Of a stretch of DNA of 64,000 bases, positions 55,329-64,000 are shown piece by piece. A program made the position numbers and the translations under genes. Below the pieces are notes generated by a model. The model had not been told where the DNA came from, did no database searches, and saw only the letters and a program-made list of their open reading frames with translations. The first letter of the stretch is position 1. Every line of letters starts with the position of its first letter. The DNA comes from Candidatus Trichorickettsia mobilis. GTDB taxonomy: Bacteria > Pseudomonadota > Alphaproteobacteria > Rickettsiales > Rickettsiaceae. Location: contig NZ_CP112932.1 in assembly GCF_034366785.1 (NCBI RefSeq), positions 620,001 to 684,000 on the forward strand. The letters run 5' to 3'.

Positions 55329-56348
55329 GTGATACGTAAATTATTATTATTTATTATTTTAACCTTTGTAACTTTTTGGTTTGCTGGTGCTTATTTAATA
55401 AAGCATAAAGTAACTTCTGTAATCAAACAGCTGAACACCGATAATATTAAAATTACCTATGATAAATTAGTAATATCTGGTTTTCCTAAAATGTGGAAGA
55501 TAGAAATTATCGCACCACAGATCAGATTAATAGATCATACTAGTGTTCACGATCTGCATATTCCTAAATTACTATGCTTGTTAGATTTTAGTTTCAAAAA
55601 AATGAAATTATTATTGGAACGAGATTTTTACTACCAACAACTCGTTAAAAGCCAAATCAAAGAGTATACAATTCATGCTGCTGATAATGATAATATAATT
55701 ATTTCATTGAAGCTTGATCAACCTTTATATCAATTATCAGATCAAACACAGTTGACAACTATTATAAAATCCTTTGAACTAAATAACACTTCACTAACAG
55801 TGAGTAATAACGATCAGAATATATTTGATATTAATGATCTAGGTATATTTGTTGCGGCTAACTTACTAGCTGACAGTGAAGATATTTTGCTCAGAATGAA
55901 AGCAGTATATAAGAGCAAAAATGAAACCCTAAACCTTAATTCTGCGGTCATTGATTTTGACGCTCTCTTTAAATTTATTAAAAATACGGATAATACTACT
56001 TTATATAATAAGGGATTTACTATTAACAACCTGCATATTGGACTTGAAGAGGCTAAAGTAAATTTGCATGGTACAATGAATTTAAGCAAAGGTAAATTAC
56101 CACAGGGAAGGTTCTTTGTTAATTTGAACAATTATAATGAAATTGTGGATAAATTAGTGCCTGATAATTTTATTATCTCCAAACCAATACTCAAAAAGCT
56201 AATTACTAGGGCTGTCAGTATCGATTCAAATTTGAATAATTCTAGTAATATTATTATACCAAATGATGCACAGTTTGATATTGTATTTTCTGAAAAAGGA
56301 ATAAATATAGGGTCAATTAACTTACTAGACTTGAAGGGAGACAATTAA
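55329..56348 (+). CDS. DUF2125 family membrane-anchored protein
   Basis: The 339-residue protein begins with one membrane helix (LLLFIILTFVTFWFAGAYLI). A beta-rich periplasmic part follows, with the family-like start NIKITYDKLVISGFPKMWKIEI and a distant match near the end (AVINFDA- and GTMNLSKGKLPQGRF-like segments). It starts with GTG at 55329. Function is unknown; the family is common in Rickettsia and other alphaproteobacteria. It lies between fdx and petA. Confidence 0.78.
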   Translation: MIRKLLLFIILTFVTFWFAGAYLIKHKVTSVIKQLNTDNIKITYDKLVISGFPKMWKIEIIAPQIRLIDHTSVHDLHIPKLLCLLDFSFKKMKLLLERDFYYQQLVKSQIKEYTIHAADNDNIIISLKLDQPLYQLSDQTQLTTIIKSFELNNTSLTVSNNDQNIFDINDLGIFVAANLLADSEDILLRMKAVYKSKNETLNLNSAVIDFDALFKFIKNTDNTTLYNKGFTINNLHIGLEEAKVNLHGTMNLSKGKLPQGRFFVNLNNYNEIVDKLVPDNFIISKPILKKLITRAVSIDSNLNNSSNIIIPNDAQFDIVFSEKGINIGSINLLDLKGDN

Positions 56349-56577
56349 TAGCAATAATCATAAGAGTATTTGTGGAAACTCGTAATGACGAGTCTTACTT
56401 TAATTGTACAGTTCTTGAACGCCTCCGTTATTTTAACTATTTTTAAAATAAATATGTTAGAAGTAGATCAGCTATTTAGTTTTTTACATGCCAATGCTGA
56501 TTTTACTTTCATTTAACTGTTCATTCTGGAATAATCAAACCGTTACAAATTATTATAATTAAATTCGTGAATAATAT

Positions 56578-57108
56578 ATGTCAGATATTATAGATGATGA
56601 CAAAAAAATAACTCGTAGGGATTTTATGACCCTGACAGCAAGTAGTATGGCGGCAGTAGGTGCTGCTTGCGCTGCTTGGCCACTGGTTGATTCTTTAAAT
56701 CCTGCCGCTGATGTCCTATCCTTATCTTCTATTGAAGTTGATTTATCAAATATCCAACCAGGTCAAACTGTTACAGTGAAATGGCGTGGTCGACCGGTGT
56801 TTATTAGATATCGTACCCAAGAAGAAATTGCCGAAGCCAGAGAAGTCAAATTATCAGAATTACGTGATCCACAGAATGATCAGGATCGAGTTAAATCAGG
56901 CAAAGATCAATGGTTGGTAACTATTGGTGTGTGTACTCATCTTGGATGTATACCTTTAGCAGATCAAGGGGAATATAAGGGCTGGTTTTGTCCGTGTCAT
57001 GGTTCACATTATGATCTTTCCGGACGAATTCGTAAAGGTCCAGCGCCATTAAACCTTGCTATTCCTGCTTATGAATTTATTTCTGATACTAAAATTAAAA
57101 TTGGCTAA
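56578..57108 (+). CDS. petA: Ubiquinol-cytochrome c reductase Rieske iron-sulfur subunit
   Basis: This 176-residue subunit of complex III has a twin-arginine-like start ([11 protein letters not shown]), one membrane anchor and the Rieske motifs CTHLGCIPL and CPCHGSHYD with all four cluster ligands. It is the first gene of petABC. Its start is ATG 56578; the AT-rich gap before it (56349-56577) probably holds the promoter. Confidence 0.96.
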   Translation: MSDIIDDDKKITRRDFMTLTASSMAAVGAACAAWPLVDSLNPAADVLSLSSIEVDLSNIQPGQTVTVKWRGRPVFIRYRTQEEIAEAREVKLSELRDPQNDQDRVKSGKDQWLVTIGVCTHLGCIPLADQGEYKGWFCPCHGSHYDLSGRIRKGPAPLNLAIPAYEFISDTKIKIG

Positions 57109-57110
57109 TT

Positions 57111-58325
57111 ATGCATAACAAGACAGATAGCTCGCCTAAAGTTGAAGGTGATAAATGTAATGCAATTATTGAATGGATAGATTACAGGCTGCCTATCTTT
57201 TCTTTCTTAAAACATTCTGCCGAGTATCGTACTCCTAAAAATTTGAATTACTTATGGAATCTTGGTTCTATAGCTGGTGTTGCGTTGGTTATTCAAATAA
57301 TCACTGGAGTAGTGCTGGCTATGCATTATACTCCACATGTTGATCATGCATTTTCAAGCGTAGAAAATATTATGCGTAACGTGAATTATGGTTGGTTAAT
57401 TCGCTACGCTCATGCTGTTGGGGCTTCAATGTTTTTTACAGCAGTATATCTTCACATTTGCCGTGGATTATATTACGGTTCATATAAAGCTCCACGTGAG
57501 TTGTTGTGGCATATTGGTATTGTTATATTCTTAGTAATGATGGCTACAGCATTCATGGGATATGTGTTGCCTTGGGGGCAAATGAGTTATTGGGGCGCAA
57601 CGGTAATTACTAATTTATTCTCAGCAATCCCATTAGTAGGAGAGAGTATAGTTACATGGCTCTGGGGAGGCTTCTCAGTCGATAATCCGACATTGAACAG
57701 GTTCTTCGCGTTACATTACTTATTACCGTTTATTATAGTAGCTTTGGTAATGTTACACTTAATTGCGCTACATCGACATGGCTCTAATAATCCGAAAGGT
57801 ATTGATGTTAAATCTGATAAAGATACTATTCCATTTCATCCATATTATACAGTAAAAGACTTTTTTGGATTTGGTATATATTTTCTGATTTTTGCATTCT
57901 TTATTTTTTATCAACCCAATTATTTAGGCCACCCTGATAATTATATTCCAGCTAATCCTTTAGTAACACCACCACACATAGTACCTGAATGGTATTTTTT
58001 ACCATTTTATGCTATTTTACGGGCTGTACCTTCTAAACTTGGTGGTGTATTATTAATGTTTTCTAGCATTATTATACTTTTTTTCTTACCATGGTTAGAT
58101 CGCTCGAAGGTACGGAGTGCTAATTATCGTCCTATGTATCGCATAGCGTTTTGGGTATTTATTGTTGATGGGTTAATATTAGGTTATATGGGTGGCAAGC
58201 CACCTGAAGAGCCATATCTTACAATAAGCCGTATAGCAGCTACTTATTATTTCTTTCATTTCTTAATTTTATTACCATTTATCGTAAAATATGAGAAACC
58301 TTTACCGCTGCCAAATACTATATAA
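57111..58325 (+). CDS. petB: Cytochrome b of the bc1 complex
   Basis: The 404-residue cytochrome b has eight membrane helices, heme-ligand histidines in helices B and D ([12 protein letters not shown]...[35 protein letters not shown]), the quinol-site motif [17 protein letters not shown] and [15 protein letters not shown]. It starts two bases after the petA stop. It is intact. Confidence 0.97.
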   Translation: MHNKTDSSPKVEGDKCNAIIEWIDYRLPIFSFLKHSAEYRTPKNLNYLWNLGSIAGVALVIQIITGVVLAMHYTPHVDHAFSSVENIMRNVNYGWLIRYAHAVGASMFFTAVYLHICRGLYYGSYKAPRELLWHIGIVIFLVMMATAFMGYVLPWGQMSYWGATVITNLFSAIPLVGESIVTWLWGGFSVDNPTLNRFFALHYLLPFIIVALVMLHLIALHRHGSNNPKGIDVKSDKDTIPFHPYYTVKDFFGFGIYFLIFAFFIFYQPNYLGHPDNYIPANPLVTPPHIVPEWYFLPFYAILRAVPSKLGGVLLMFSSIIILFFLPWLDRSKVRSANYRPMYRIAFWVFIVDGLILGYMGGKPPEEPYLTISRIAATYYFFHFLILLPFIVKYEKPLPLPNTI

Positions 58326-58351
58326 ATCTTAGGTCAACATTAGGTCAATAT

Positions 58352-59107
58352 ATGTTAAATAAGTTATTGTGTCGAATCATATTAATACTTTTAGCGCCTT
58401 ACGTAGCCTATGCTTCTGAAGGAGGAGCTCCTTTAAAACAAATGAACTGGCCATTTGATGGTGCTTTCGGCAAAGTTGATAGGCAGGCTGCGCAAAGAGG
58501 ATTCCAGGTGTATAAGGAAGTATGTAGTGCTTGTCATGGTTTATATAATTTATCATATAGAAACTTAAAAGACATTGGTTTCTCAAATGCCGAAATTAAA
58601 GAAATTGCAAAAAATTATACTGTAAAAGATGGGCCTAATGATCAAGGAGAAATGTTTGAACGCCCAGCTGCACCTTCTGATAAGTTTGTACGTCCCTACC
58701 CAAATGAACAAGCCGCAAGAGCAGCAAATAACGGTGCCTATCCTCCAGATTTATCTTTAATAATCAAAGCAAGAGCGGATGGACCAAATTACATTTATTC
58801 TTTATTAACAGGATATGTTGAACCGCCGGCAAATTTTAAATTAACTCCAGGACTATATTATAACCCATATTTTACTAATTCTCAGATCGCAATGCCATCA
58901 CCACTTACAGATGGCCAAGTAACTTATACAGATGGGACAAATGCTTCTGTTGATCAGATGGTTAGAGATGTTACCATATTCTTACAGTGGGCAGCAGAAC
59001 CTGAGATGGAACATCGTAAATCAATGGGGCTTAAAGTAATACTTTTTCTTGTAGTGTTTACCATAGTTTTCTACATTTCTAAAAGCAGAATCTGGTCTAG
59101 AATATAA
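58352..59107 (+). CDS. petC: Cytochrome c1 of the bc1 complex
   Basis: The 251-residue protein has a signal peptide (LLCRIILILLAPYVAYA), the heme-binding site VCSACHGLYNLSYR, the methionine-ligand region YYNPYFTNSQIAMPSPL, and a C-terminal membrane anchor (KVILFLVVFTIVFYISKSRIW). It completes the petABC operon. A 14-bp palindrome ATAAGCTAGCTTAT lies ~25 bases after its stop and may help end transcription. Confidence 0.96.
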   Translation: MLNKLLCRIILILLAPYVAYASEGGAPLKQMNWPFDGAFGKVDRQAAQRGFQVYKEVCSACHGLYNLSYRNLKDIGFSNAEIKEIAKNYTVKDGPNDQGEMFERPAAPSDKFVRPYPNEQAARAANNGAYPPDLSLIIKARADGPNYIYSLLTGYVEPPANFKLTPGLYYNPYFTNSQIAMPSPLTDGQVTYTDGTNASVDQMVRDVTIFLQWAAEPEMEHRKSMGLKVILFLVVFTIVFYISKSRIWSRI

Positions 59108-59299
59108 TAACTAACATTCAGTGGTGAATAATAAGCTAGCTTATAATAATTTTGAATTTTAATACTCCTAATAAATACAAAAACTGGTTGCCAGATTAGG
59201 ATTTTTGAATTAAATTACCAACGTTAGGAACTAACATTCTTAATATTATGTGACAGGGTGTGACAACCCAGAATGATACGATTTAGGCTACAAGCTATT

Positions 59300-59460
59300 T
59301 TATGTTTTTCTACAAAGATAGCCTGTACGTGTGCACAAAAACGTCTTCCCTTTTGCCGGGAGGACGGTGAAATATAATACCGCTTGCGGGAATACGCCGT
59401 AAGCTGAATTCTGGCTTTGTCAACCGCCCGGCGCCGTATTGGCGCTATCGGCAAAATGCT
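59300..59460. other. GC-rich, hairpin-dense stretch (possible structured RNA or repeat)
   Basis: In an otherwise AT-rich gap (59108-59497), this stretch is much richer in G and C and folds into successive stems: GTCTTCCC/GGGAGGAC (59343-59366), GCTTGCGG/CCGTAAGC (59382-59404) and GCGCC/GGCGC with GCCG/CGGC (59430-59453). No riboswitch, tmRNA, SRP or RNase P signature was recognised. It could be a small RNA, a leader of the downstream lipoprotein gene, or an imported repeat. An overlapping minus-strand reading frame of 76 codons looks accidental. Confidence 0.4.
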
Positions 59461-59497
59461 CTGTTACTATTGTAATAACCAATAATTTAGAGCATTT

Positions 59498-59953
59498 ATG
59501 ATCAAGGCAATCACCGCAACAATATTATTTATCTTTTTTTCTTCTTGCAGTCGATCTGAAATTGAGCAACAAAATAAAATTAAAGAACACGCAATCAGTG
59601 ATGCACGGAACGCCACCCCTGAAGTCCATCAAGCTTACTTGCAATGTTATGCCCTGAACAATCAAGACAAAAATAATTGTGTAAAAGAGCTAGCTGGTAT
59701 AAATATTCTACAAAAATGGAGGGACAACCACCATTATACTAAAGCTTTTCAATATGAAGCTGAAAAGCTTGGCTTTGTTAAGTTTTTACGCAATCATGAT
59801 TTATATTGTGAAACTATCGATGATGGTCCAGAGTTTATTGCCACCGCTAAAGCGTATTTGATTACTTGCTTTAATGGTAATAATTATTTTATGCAGTTTG
59901 ACTCTTTTAAGAAAGAGTGGAAACTGGTGAACGATAAAGAAAAATCTATTTAG
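59498..59953 (+). CDS. Putative lipoprotein of unknown function
   Basis: The 151-residue product has a lipoprotein signal (ITATILFIFFSSCSRS, cysteine near residue 17) and a soluble part with five further cysteines (YLQCYALNNQDKNNCVKEL; LYCETIDDG; LITCFNGNNYF). The family is not recognised. It stands between petC and bioA, 15 bp before the bioA start, so it may share a transcript with bioA. Confidence 0.65.
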   Translation: MIKAITATILFIFFSSCSRSEIEQQNKIKEHAISDARNATPEVHQAYLQCYALNNQDKNNCVKELAGINILQKWRDNHHYTKAFQYEAEKLGFVKFLRNHDLYCETIDDGPEFIATAKAYLITCFNGNNYFMQFDSFKKEWKLVNDKEKSI

Positions 59954-59968
59954 ACAAAGAGTATTAAA

Positions 59969-61279
59969 ATGACCTTAAGTAGCCGTGATCGTGCCCTGAT
60001 CTGGCATCCATTTACTCAGGAACAAACCGCAGAATTGCCAATAGTTATTACTAAGGGACAAGGATCATATTTGTATGATGAGCATAATAATGCTTATTTA
60101 GATTTAATCTCTAGCTGGTGGGTGAATTTACACGGGCATGCTAATATTACAATTGCCAATGCTATCCACCAACAAGCACTAAAGTTAGAACATGTAATTT
60201 TTGCTGGCTTCACTCATGAACCGGCCATAGAACTTTGTGAACGTATAAAGGCTTTATTACCACCGCATTTAACACGTTTCTTCTTCTCGGATAATGGTTC
60301 TACTGCAGTTGAAGTAGCAATGAAGATGGCCTATCAATATTGGAAAAATAAAGGTAGCTCAAAACGTAATAAATTTATAAGTTTTGTTGGTGGGTATCAT
60401 GGCGATACTTTTGGGGCTATGAGTGTTGGTAGGCGTTCAGGATTCCATGATCAGTTTCAGGAATTATTTTTCGAGAGTGTAACTATTCCTTATCCGGATA
60501 CGTGGGATGGAGACCCAGAAGTGGAACAGAAAGAGTATGAATCATTAACACAATTACAGCAACTTCTTGAACAAGAGCATGAACAGATAGCAGCTTTTAT
60601 TGCTGAACCATTGGTACAAGGGGCTAGCGGTATGCGGATGTGTAGGCCTAACTATTTAAAGCAAGTAGTTAACTTGCTCCAAGAATATAATATTTTAATC
60701 ATTTTTGATGAAGTAATGACCGGTTTTGGTCGTACCGGAGCTAATTTTGCTTTTGAAATTGTAGATTGCCTACCTGACTTTTTATGCCTGTCCAAAGGAT
60801 TATCCGGAGGATTCTTGCCGCTTGCATTAACTATTACCAGCAATCATATTTATGAAGCATTCTTGAGTAATGATTTTAATACAGCATTTGCTCATGGCCA
60901 TTCTTATACCGCAAACCCCTTGGGATGCGCAGCAGCTAAGACATCGCTTGACTTATTACTTACAGCTAAAACACAATCTGCAATTCAGGCTATTAATAGT
61001 TGCCATCTACAATCTTTACCTGATTTAATGCGACATTGTAAATCTTTAAGGAACGCAAGGGTGCAGGGAACGATAGCTGCATTTGAACTAAATGCTAATT
61101 ATGCTTACTCAATGAAAGATCTGAAAGCACAATTTTTAACCCAAAGGTTGTTATTAAGACCATTAGGACGTACTATTTATCTATTACCTCCATACTCAAT
61201 AACTGTTGATGAATTAAATGATGCTTATTTAAAAATAGCTAATATCATTACCAACGCCGATTTATGCGTTTTATCCTAA
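59969..61279 (+). CDS. bioA: Adenosylmethionine-8-amino-7-oxononanoate aminotransferase
   Basis: BioA uses SAM as amino donor to make DAPA from KAPA. The 436-residue class III aminotransferase begins MTLSSRDRALIWHPFTQ, with SSWWVNLHGHANITIANAI, FFSDNGSTAVEVAMKMA, FVGGYHGDTFGAMSVGRR, IFDEVMTGFGRTG and the PLP lysine in LCLSKGLSGGFLPL. It is full length. It lies ~5 kb downstream of bioC with petABC between them. Confidence 0.96.
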   Translation: MTLSSRDRALIWHPFTQEQTAELPIVITKGQGSYLYDEHNNAYLDLISSWWVNLHGHANITIANAIHQQALKLEHVIFAGFTHEPAIELCERIKALLPPHLTRFFFSDNGSTAVEVAMKMAYQYWKNKGSSKRNKFISFVGGYHGDTFGAMSVGRRSGFHDQFQELFFESVTIPYPDTWDGDPEVEQKEYESLTQLQQLLEQEHEQIAAFIAEPLVQGASGMRMCRPNYLKQVVNLLQEYNILIIFDEVMTGFGRTGANFAFEIVDCLPDFLCLSKGLSGGFLPLALTITSNHIYEAFLSNDFNTAFAHGHSYTANPLGCAAAKTSLDLLLTAKTQSAIQAINSCHLQSLPDLMRHCKSLRNARVQGTIAAFELNANYAYSMKDLKAQFLTQRLLLRPLGRTIYLLPPYSITVDELNDAYLKIANIITNADLCVLS

Positions 61280-61619
61280 ATTGGTGTTAATAATAATCTT
61301 TCTACTTTTAAGAATTTTAAAATGTTAGTGACTGTTTAGGTTCTGTGAACAAAATTTTATGGAGATTATTTATAGTGGTTTTTAGTCGAAAAATAATAAA
61401 GATTTTGCAGGAATAGCTTATCTATTTCAAATTTGCAGACAAAAAACAAATAAATAAGCCCATTAAAATTTTGTACGCAATGCCTCTAGCGCCTAGAATC
61501 TTATCCTTTTCGCTTCCAGCTGACCTTCAATTACAGAGGCGATAGAAGCAAAAAACTAATAAAATCCCGTATCTTGACTTCTATGCAAAACTATATCATT
61601 ATATACAAATTCATTATAG
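61280..61619. other. Intergenic region with one weak inverted repeat
   Basis: Between bioA and the symporter gene the sequence gaacaaaattttatgg (~61347) is partly mirrored by ccattaaaattttgtac (~61459), and cctctagcgcc near 61484 has a short mirror agaggcgat near 61540. These may be remnants of a palindromic repeat or a terminator of bioA. No gene is seen. Confidence 0.35.
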
Positions 61620-63032
61620 ATGGTTCAATTTATGAATATGAATATTGATACTACTATTTTTATTATTTATTTAATTGCAAACGTTGGTTTTGGTTTGTAT
61701 TGGGGAAGAAAAAATAAAACTATCCAAGATTACGCTTTGGGCGGCAGAAATTTTAGCACAGGGACACTTGTGTCTACAATAATGGCCGGTTACTTAGGAG
61801 GTGATTATCTTTTTATTACTTTAGCTCAAGTTTATACAACAGGTCTACATTATGCCATTGGCTGTTTAGGAATGTCATTTGGCTTATTGTTAGTGGCTCG
61901 TATTTTTGTCCCAAAAATGGGAGAATTTTTAGGAAAGGTTTCGATAGCTGAGGCTTTGGGGGATTTATATGGAAAACGTGTAAGATTAATTGCGGCAATT
62001 TGTGGTTCAGTGGTCGCATCAGGCTTTATCGCATTACAATTTAAGGTTTTTGCTACTATTTTTAGATCTTACTTAGGGATATCAAGTGACTATGCAATTT
62101 ATCTGGCCGGCTTTATAGTAGTATCTTACTCAGCTTTTGGTGGTATTAGATCTATTGCATTTACCGATGTAATTCAGTTCTTTACTTTTGGTGTTTTAAT
62201 ACCAGTGCTTAGTATTGTTATTTGGCATGAATATACTAATATCAACGGTTTTGATTTTAAGCAAGCAATGAGTAACCCTATATTTAATCCTCAAGAATTC
62301 TTAGGTTTCTCAAATTCTAAATTTTGGTCATTGATATTCTTATTTATTCTATTTTCTCTTCCTAGTTTTGATGCCACTCTTTTTCAAAGAGTAAGTATAG
62401 GTCGCTCTACAACACAAGTTACCAAAGCTTTTACTATCTCTTCTATATTACTGCTATTAATTCTATCTGGAATGTCATGGATTGGATTTTTACTCTTTAA
62501 TGTCGATCCTACTCTGGAACCAGATAACTTGGTTCATTATATAATAAATAATTACGCGCACGTCGGACTTAAAGGATTTATATTGGTGGGACTCGGTGCA
62601 ATGTGTATGTCTAATGCAGATGCTAATTTGAATTCTGCCTCAGTAGTATTAACTCATGATTTTCTTAGTCCTTTGGGGTTTAAATTTAAAAATGAATTAA
62701 TTTTATCTAAGCTTATTGCATTAACAATTGGCATGATTGCGCTGTTCTTAGCATCATTGGATTATGACTTGCTTTCTCTAGTGTTTATGACACAAAGTTT
62801 TAACTTGGCAGCCATGCCATTAATGCTGGCCATTTTGGGATTTCGCACTACAGAAAAATCAGTATTGATAGGGATTGTAGCTCATTTTATTTGCGTACCA
62901 ATTTGGCGTCAATTTTTTATGGATACTACTGGAATTGATAGTCTTGTACCAGGATGGATTACTAACGCTGTATTTTGCATTGGAAGCCACTACTTGTTAA
63001 AACAAGGAGGATTAGTTGCTACAAAAACATAA
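61620..63032 (+). CDS. Sodium:solute symporter family protein
   Basis: The 470-residue protein has ~13 membrane helices of the SSS fold. Signatures include the start IDTTIFIIYLIANVGFGLYWGRKNKT, DYALGGRNFSTGTLVSTIMA, YSAFGGIRSIAFTDVIQFF and GAMCMSNADANLNSASVVLTHD. In many bacteria such a domain is fused to a histidine kinase (CbrA-like). Here the kinase is a separate gene that starts inside the last codons of this one. The substrate is unknown. ATG 61632 is an alternative start. Confidence 0.85.
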   Translation: MVQFMNMNIDTTIFIIYLIANVGFGLYWGRKNKTIQDYALGGRNFSTGTLVSTIMAGYLGGDYLFITLAQVYTTGLHYAIGCLGMSFGLLLVARIFVPKMGEFLGKVSIAEALGDLYGKRVRLIAAICGSVVASGFIALQFKVFATIFRSYLGISSDYAIYLAGFIVVSYSAFGGIRSIAFTDVIQFFTFGVLIPVLSIVIWHEYTNINGFDFKQAMSNPIFNPQEFLGFSNSKFWSLIFLFILFSLPSFDATLFQRVSIGRSTTQVTKAFTISSILLLLILSGMSWIGFLLFNVDPTLEPDNLVHYIINNYAHVGLKGFILVGLGAMCMSNADANLNSASVVLTHDFLSPLGFKFKNELILSKLIALTIGMIALFLASLDYDLLSLVFMTQSFNLAAMPLMLAILGFRTTEKSVLIGIVAHFICVPIWRQFFMDTTGIDSLVPGWITNAVFCIGSHYLLKQGGLVATKT

Positions 63033-64000
63033 ATTTTCTGTTGTTAAATTTATCAAGAGCTTTAGTTTTTTAACTTTTTGTAAAAATAATTCACCACAAG
63101 AAGAGTTGTTTTATACGGGATTCGGTATCTTTGGTATCATATCAACTATTTGCACTATGTATTACATATCTGGTGTTTCTGAGCTTAGAGAACAAAAAGC
63201 ATTAATATATATTTATGAAAGTATGCTTGTGCTTTCGGTATGTATAGTGACTTATCCTGTTTGGCCAAATACTTTAAAAAAAGATACTATTATACAAATT
63301 ATCTGGAATATAGGTGTATTTTATTTGCTTATAATTTGTAGTAGTTTTTTTGTAATGTTAAGTAATTTTGCTGCTTTAGAGACAGTGGTATTTACAGTTA
63401 ATTTGATAGTAGTAGCAATTTTAATTAGATGGAAGATTGCTGTGGGAATGATTATAGTAGGATTATTTCTAGGTACTCAATTTTATCAATATTATACAGG
63501 CGTTAGTATAAAAAATGTAGATATTGGAATAAAATCTAGTTCGTTTGTTCTATATACTTTTCTATTAATTGCTACTGCTATAATTATTTTTCTTAAACCT
63601 AAACAAGAACAGCAAGCACTTACTGAAGAGAAGGTAAACCATCTAGATGATCGTATTATTGATAGAGAAGAAGAATTAGCAAAATCATTAGCTCTGAAAA
63701 ATGAATTTCTACGCAATCTGGAGCATGAACTTAATACTCCAATTACCGGCATAATAAGTATGGGACAAGTTTTATGGGAAAGTTATGATAACCTCAACGA
63801 TAAACAACGACGTCAAGCAGCAGAAGAGATAGCAAAAAGTTCTCAGAGATTAATTAGTTTAACTAATAACTTATTAGATTTATCCAAATTATCATCTTTA
63901 ACCTATGAATTGTATAAAACTAATGTTAATTTTAGTAAACTTGTGCGTGATCGCGTGAATCAGTGCAAAAAATTATATCTAAATAACAAGGAACTGCAAT
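63017..64000 (+). CDS. Sensor histidine kinase (3' end beyond the window)
   Basis: A TTG at 63017, 5-6 bases after AAGGAGGA, opens a frame that stays open to the window end (~328 codons). It shows six or so hydrophobic helices (~35-185), a coiled coil (EEKVNHLDDRIIDREEELAKSLA) and the HisKA domain with H-box FLRNLEHELNTPITGI near residue 242, then SSQRLISLTNNLLDLSKLSS. The ATP-binding domain lies outside the window. It overlaps the symporter gene by 16 bp in another frame, so the two are translationally coupled and may form one sensor. Confidence 0.85.

Noticed and set aside
59224-59454. 76-codon minus-strand reading frame
   Set aside because: It overlaps the GC-rich hairpin cluster, shows no domain and no start signal, and is most likely by chance.

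Overview
The window is AT-rich DNA from an obligate intracellular alphaproteobacterium, most likely a member of the Rickettsiales. The evidence is the gene content and order: psd with pssA, rpmB overlapping rpmE, sucC-sucD, petA-petB-petC, lptE-holA, rho, an RNase E/G, a DUF2125 protein, an adrenodoxin-type ferredoxin and many small palindromic repeats of rickettsial style. A flagellar export gene (flhA), a polyhydroxyalkanoate synthase (phaC) and scattered biotin genes argue against a typical Rickettsia species and fit better a protist- or invertebrate-associated relative. This placement is inferred from gene content only.

Layout. 1-7.7 kb: an EmrB/EmrA-type efflux pair, phosphatidylethanolamine synthesis (pssA, psd), flhA and an orphan ParA ATPase, with palindromic elements between them. 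8.1-30.9 kb: an accessory island bounded by tRNA-Ser(GCT) and initiator tRNA-fMet. It is packed with antibiotic-resistance-like enzymes: phosphotransferases resembling spectinomycin (APH(9)), streptomycin (APH(6)) and chloramphenicol (CPT) kinases, many GNAT acetyltransferases (several fused in tandem), a nucleotidyltransferase-GNAT-DUF4440 fusion, methyltransferases, Nudix proteins, P-loop kinases, a MarR regulator, a broken AraC/GyrI regulator and a broken TspO. Two polycistrons diverge from a MarR control region at 15.45-15.63 kb, and most neighbours overlap by 4 bp (ATGA). It resembles the aminoglycoside antibiotic resistance (AGAR) cluster reported in Rickettsia buchneri. At least nine of its genes are frameshifted, truncated or chimeric, so the island is being lost while some genes stay intact. 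The right end carries remnants of an AbiE-type toxin-antitoxin pair.

31.5-64 kb is mostly core genome: ribosomal proteins L31 and L28, a DUF2269 protein and an SDR-DoxX protein, sucCD, bioD, an ABC exporter, rho, a small membrane protein, ettA, a tautomerase, holA, lptE, RNase E/G, a frameshifted MFS-like transporter, phaC, dksA, bioB, bioF-bioC, ferredoxin, a DUF2125 protein, the cytochrome bc1 operon, a lipoprotein, bioA, and a solute:sodium symporter translationally coupled to a sensor histidine kinase that runs off the window. The five biotin genes bioA, B, C, D and F lie at three loci; no bioH-like esterase is seen.

The most informative non-coding signal is a family of ~143-147 bp palindromic MITE-like elements with ends GAGCCTGTC...GACAGGCTC and a 3-bp TWA target duplication. 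Three complete copies are visible. One is nested inside an older repeat, and one splits an acetyltransferase-like gene whose frame is restored exactly when the element and one TTA copy are removed.
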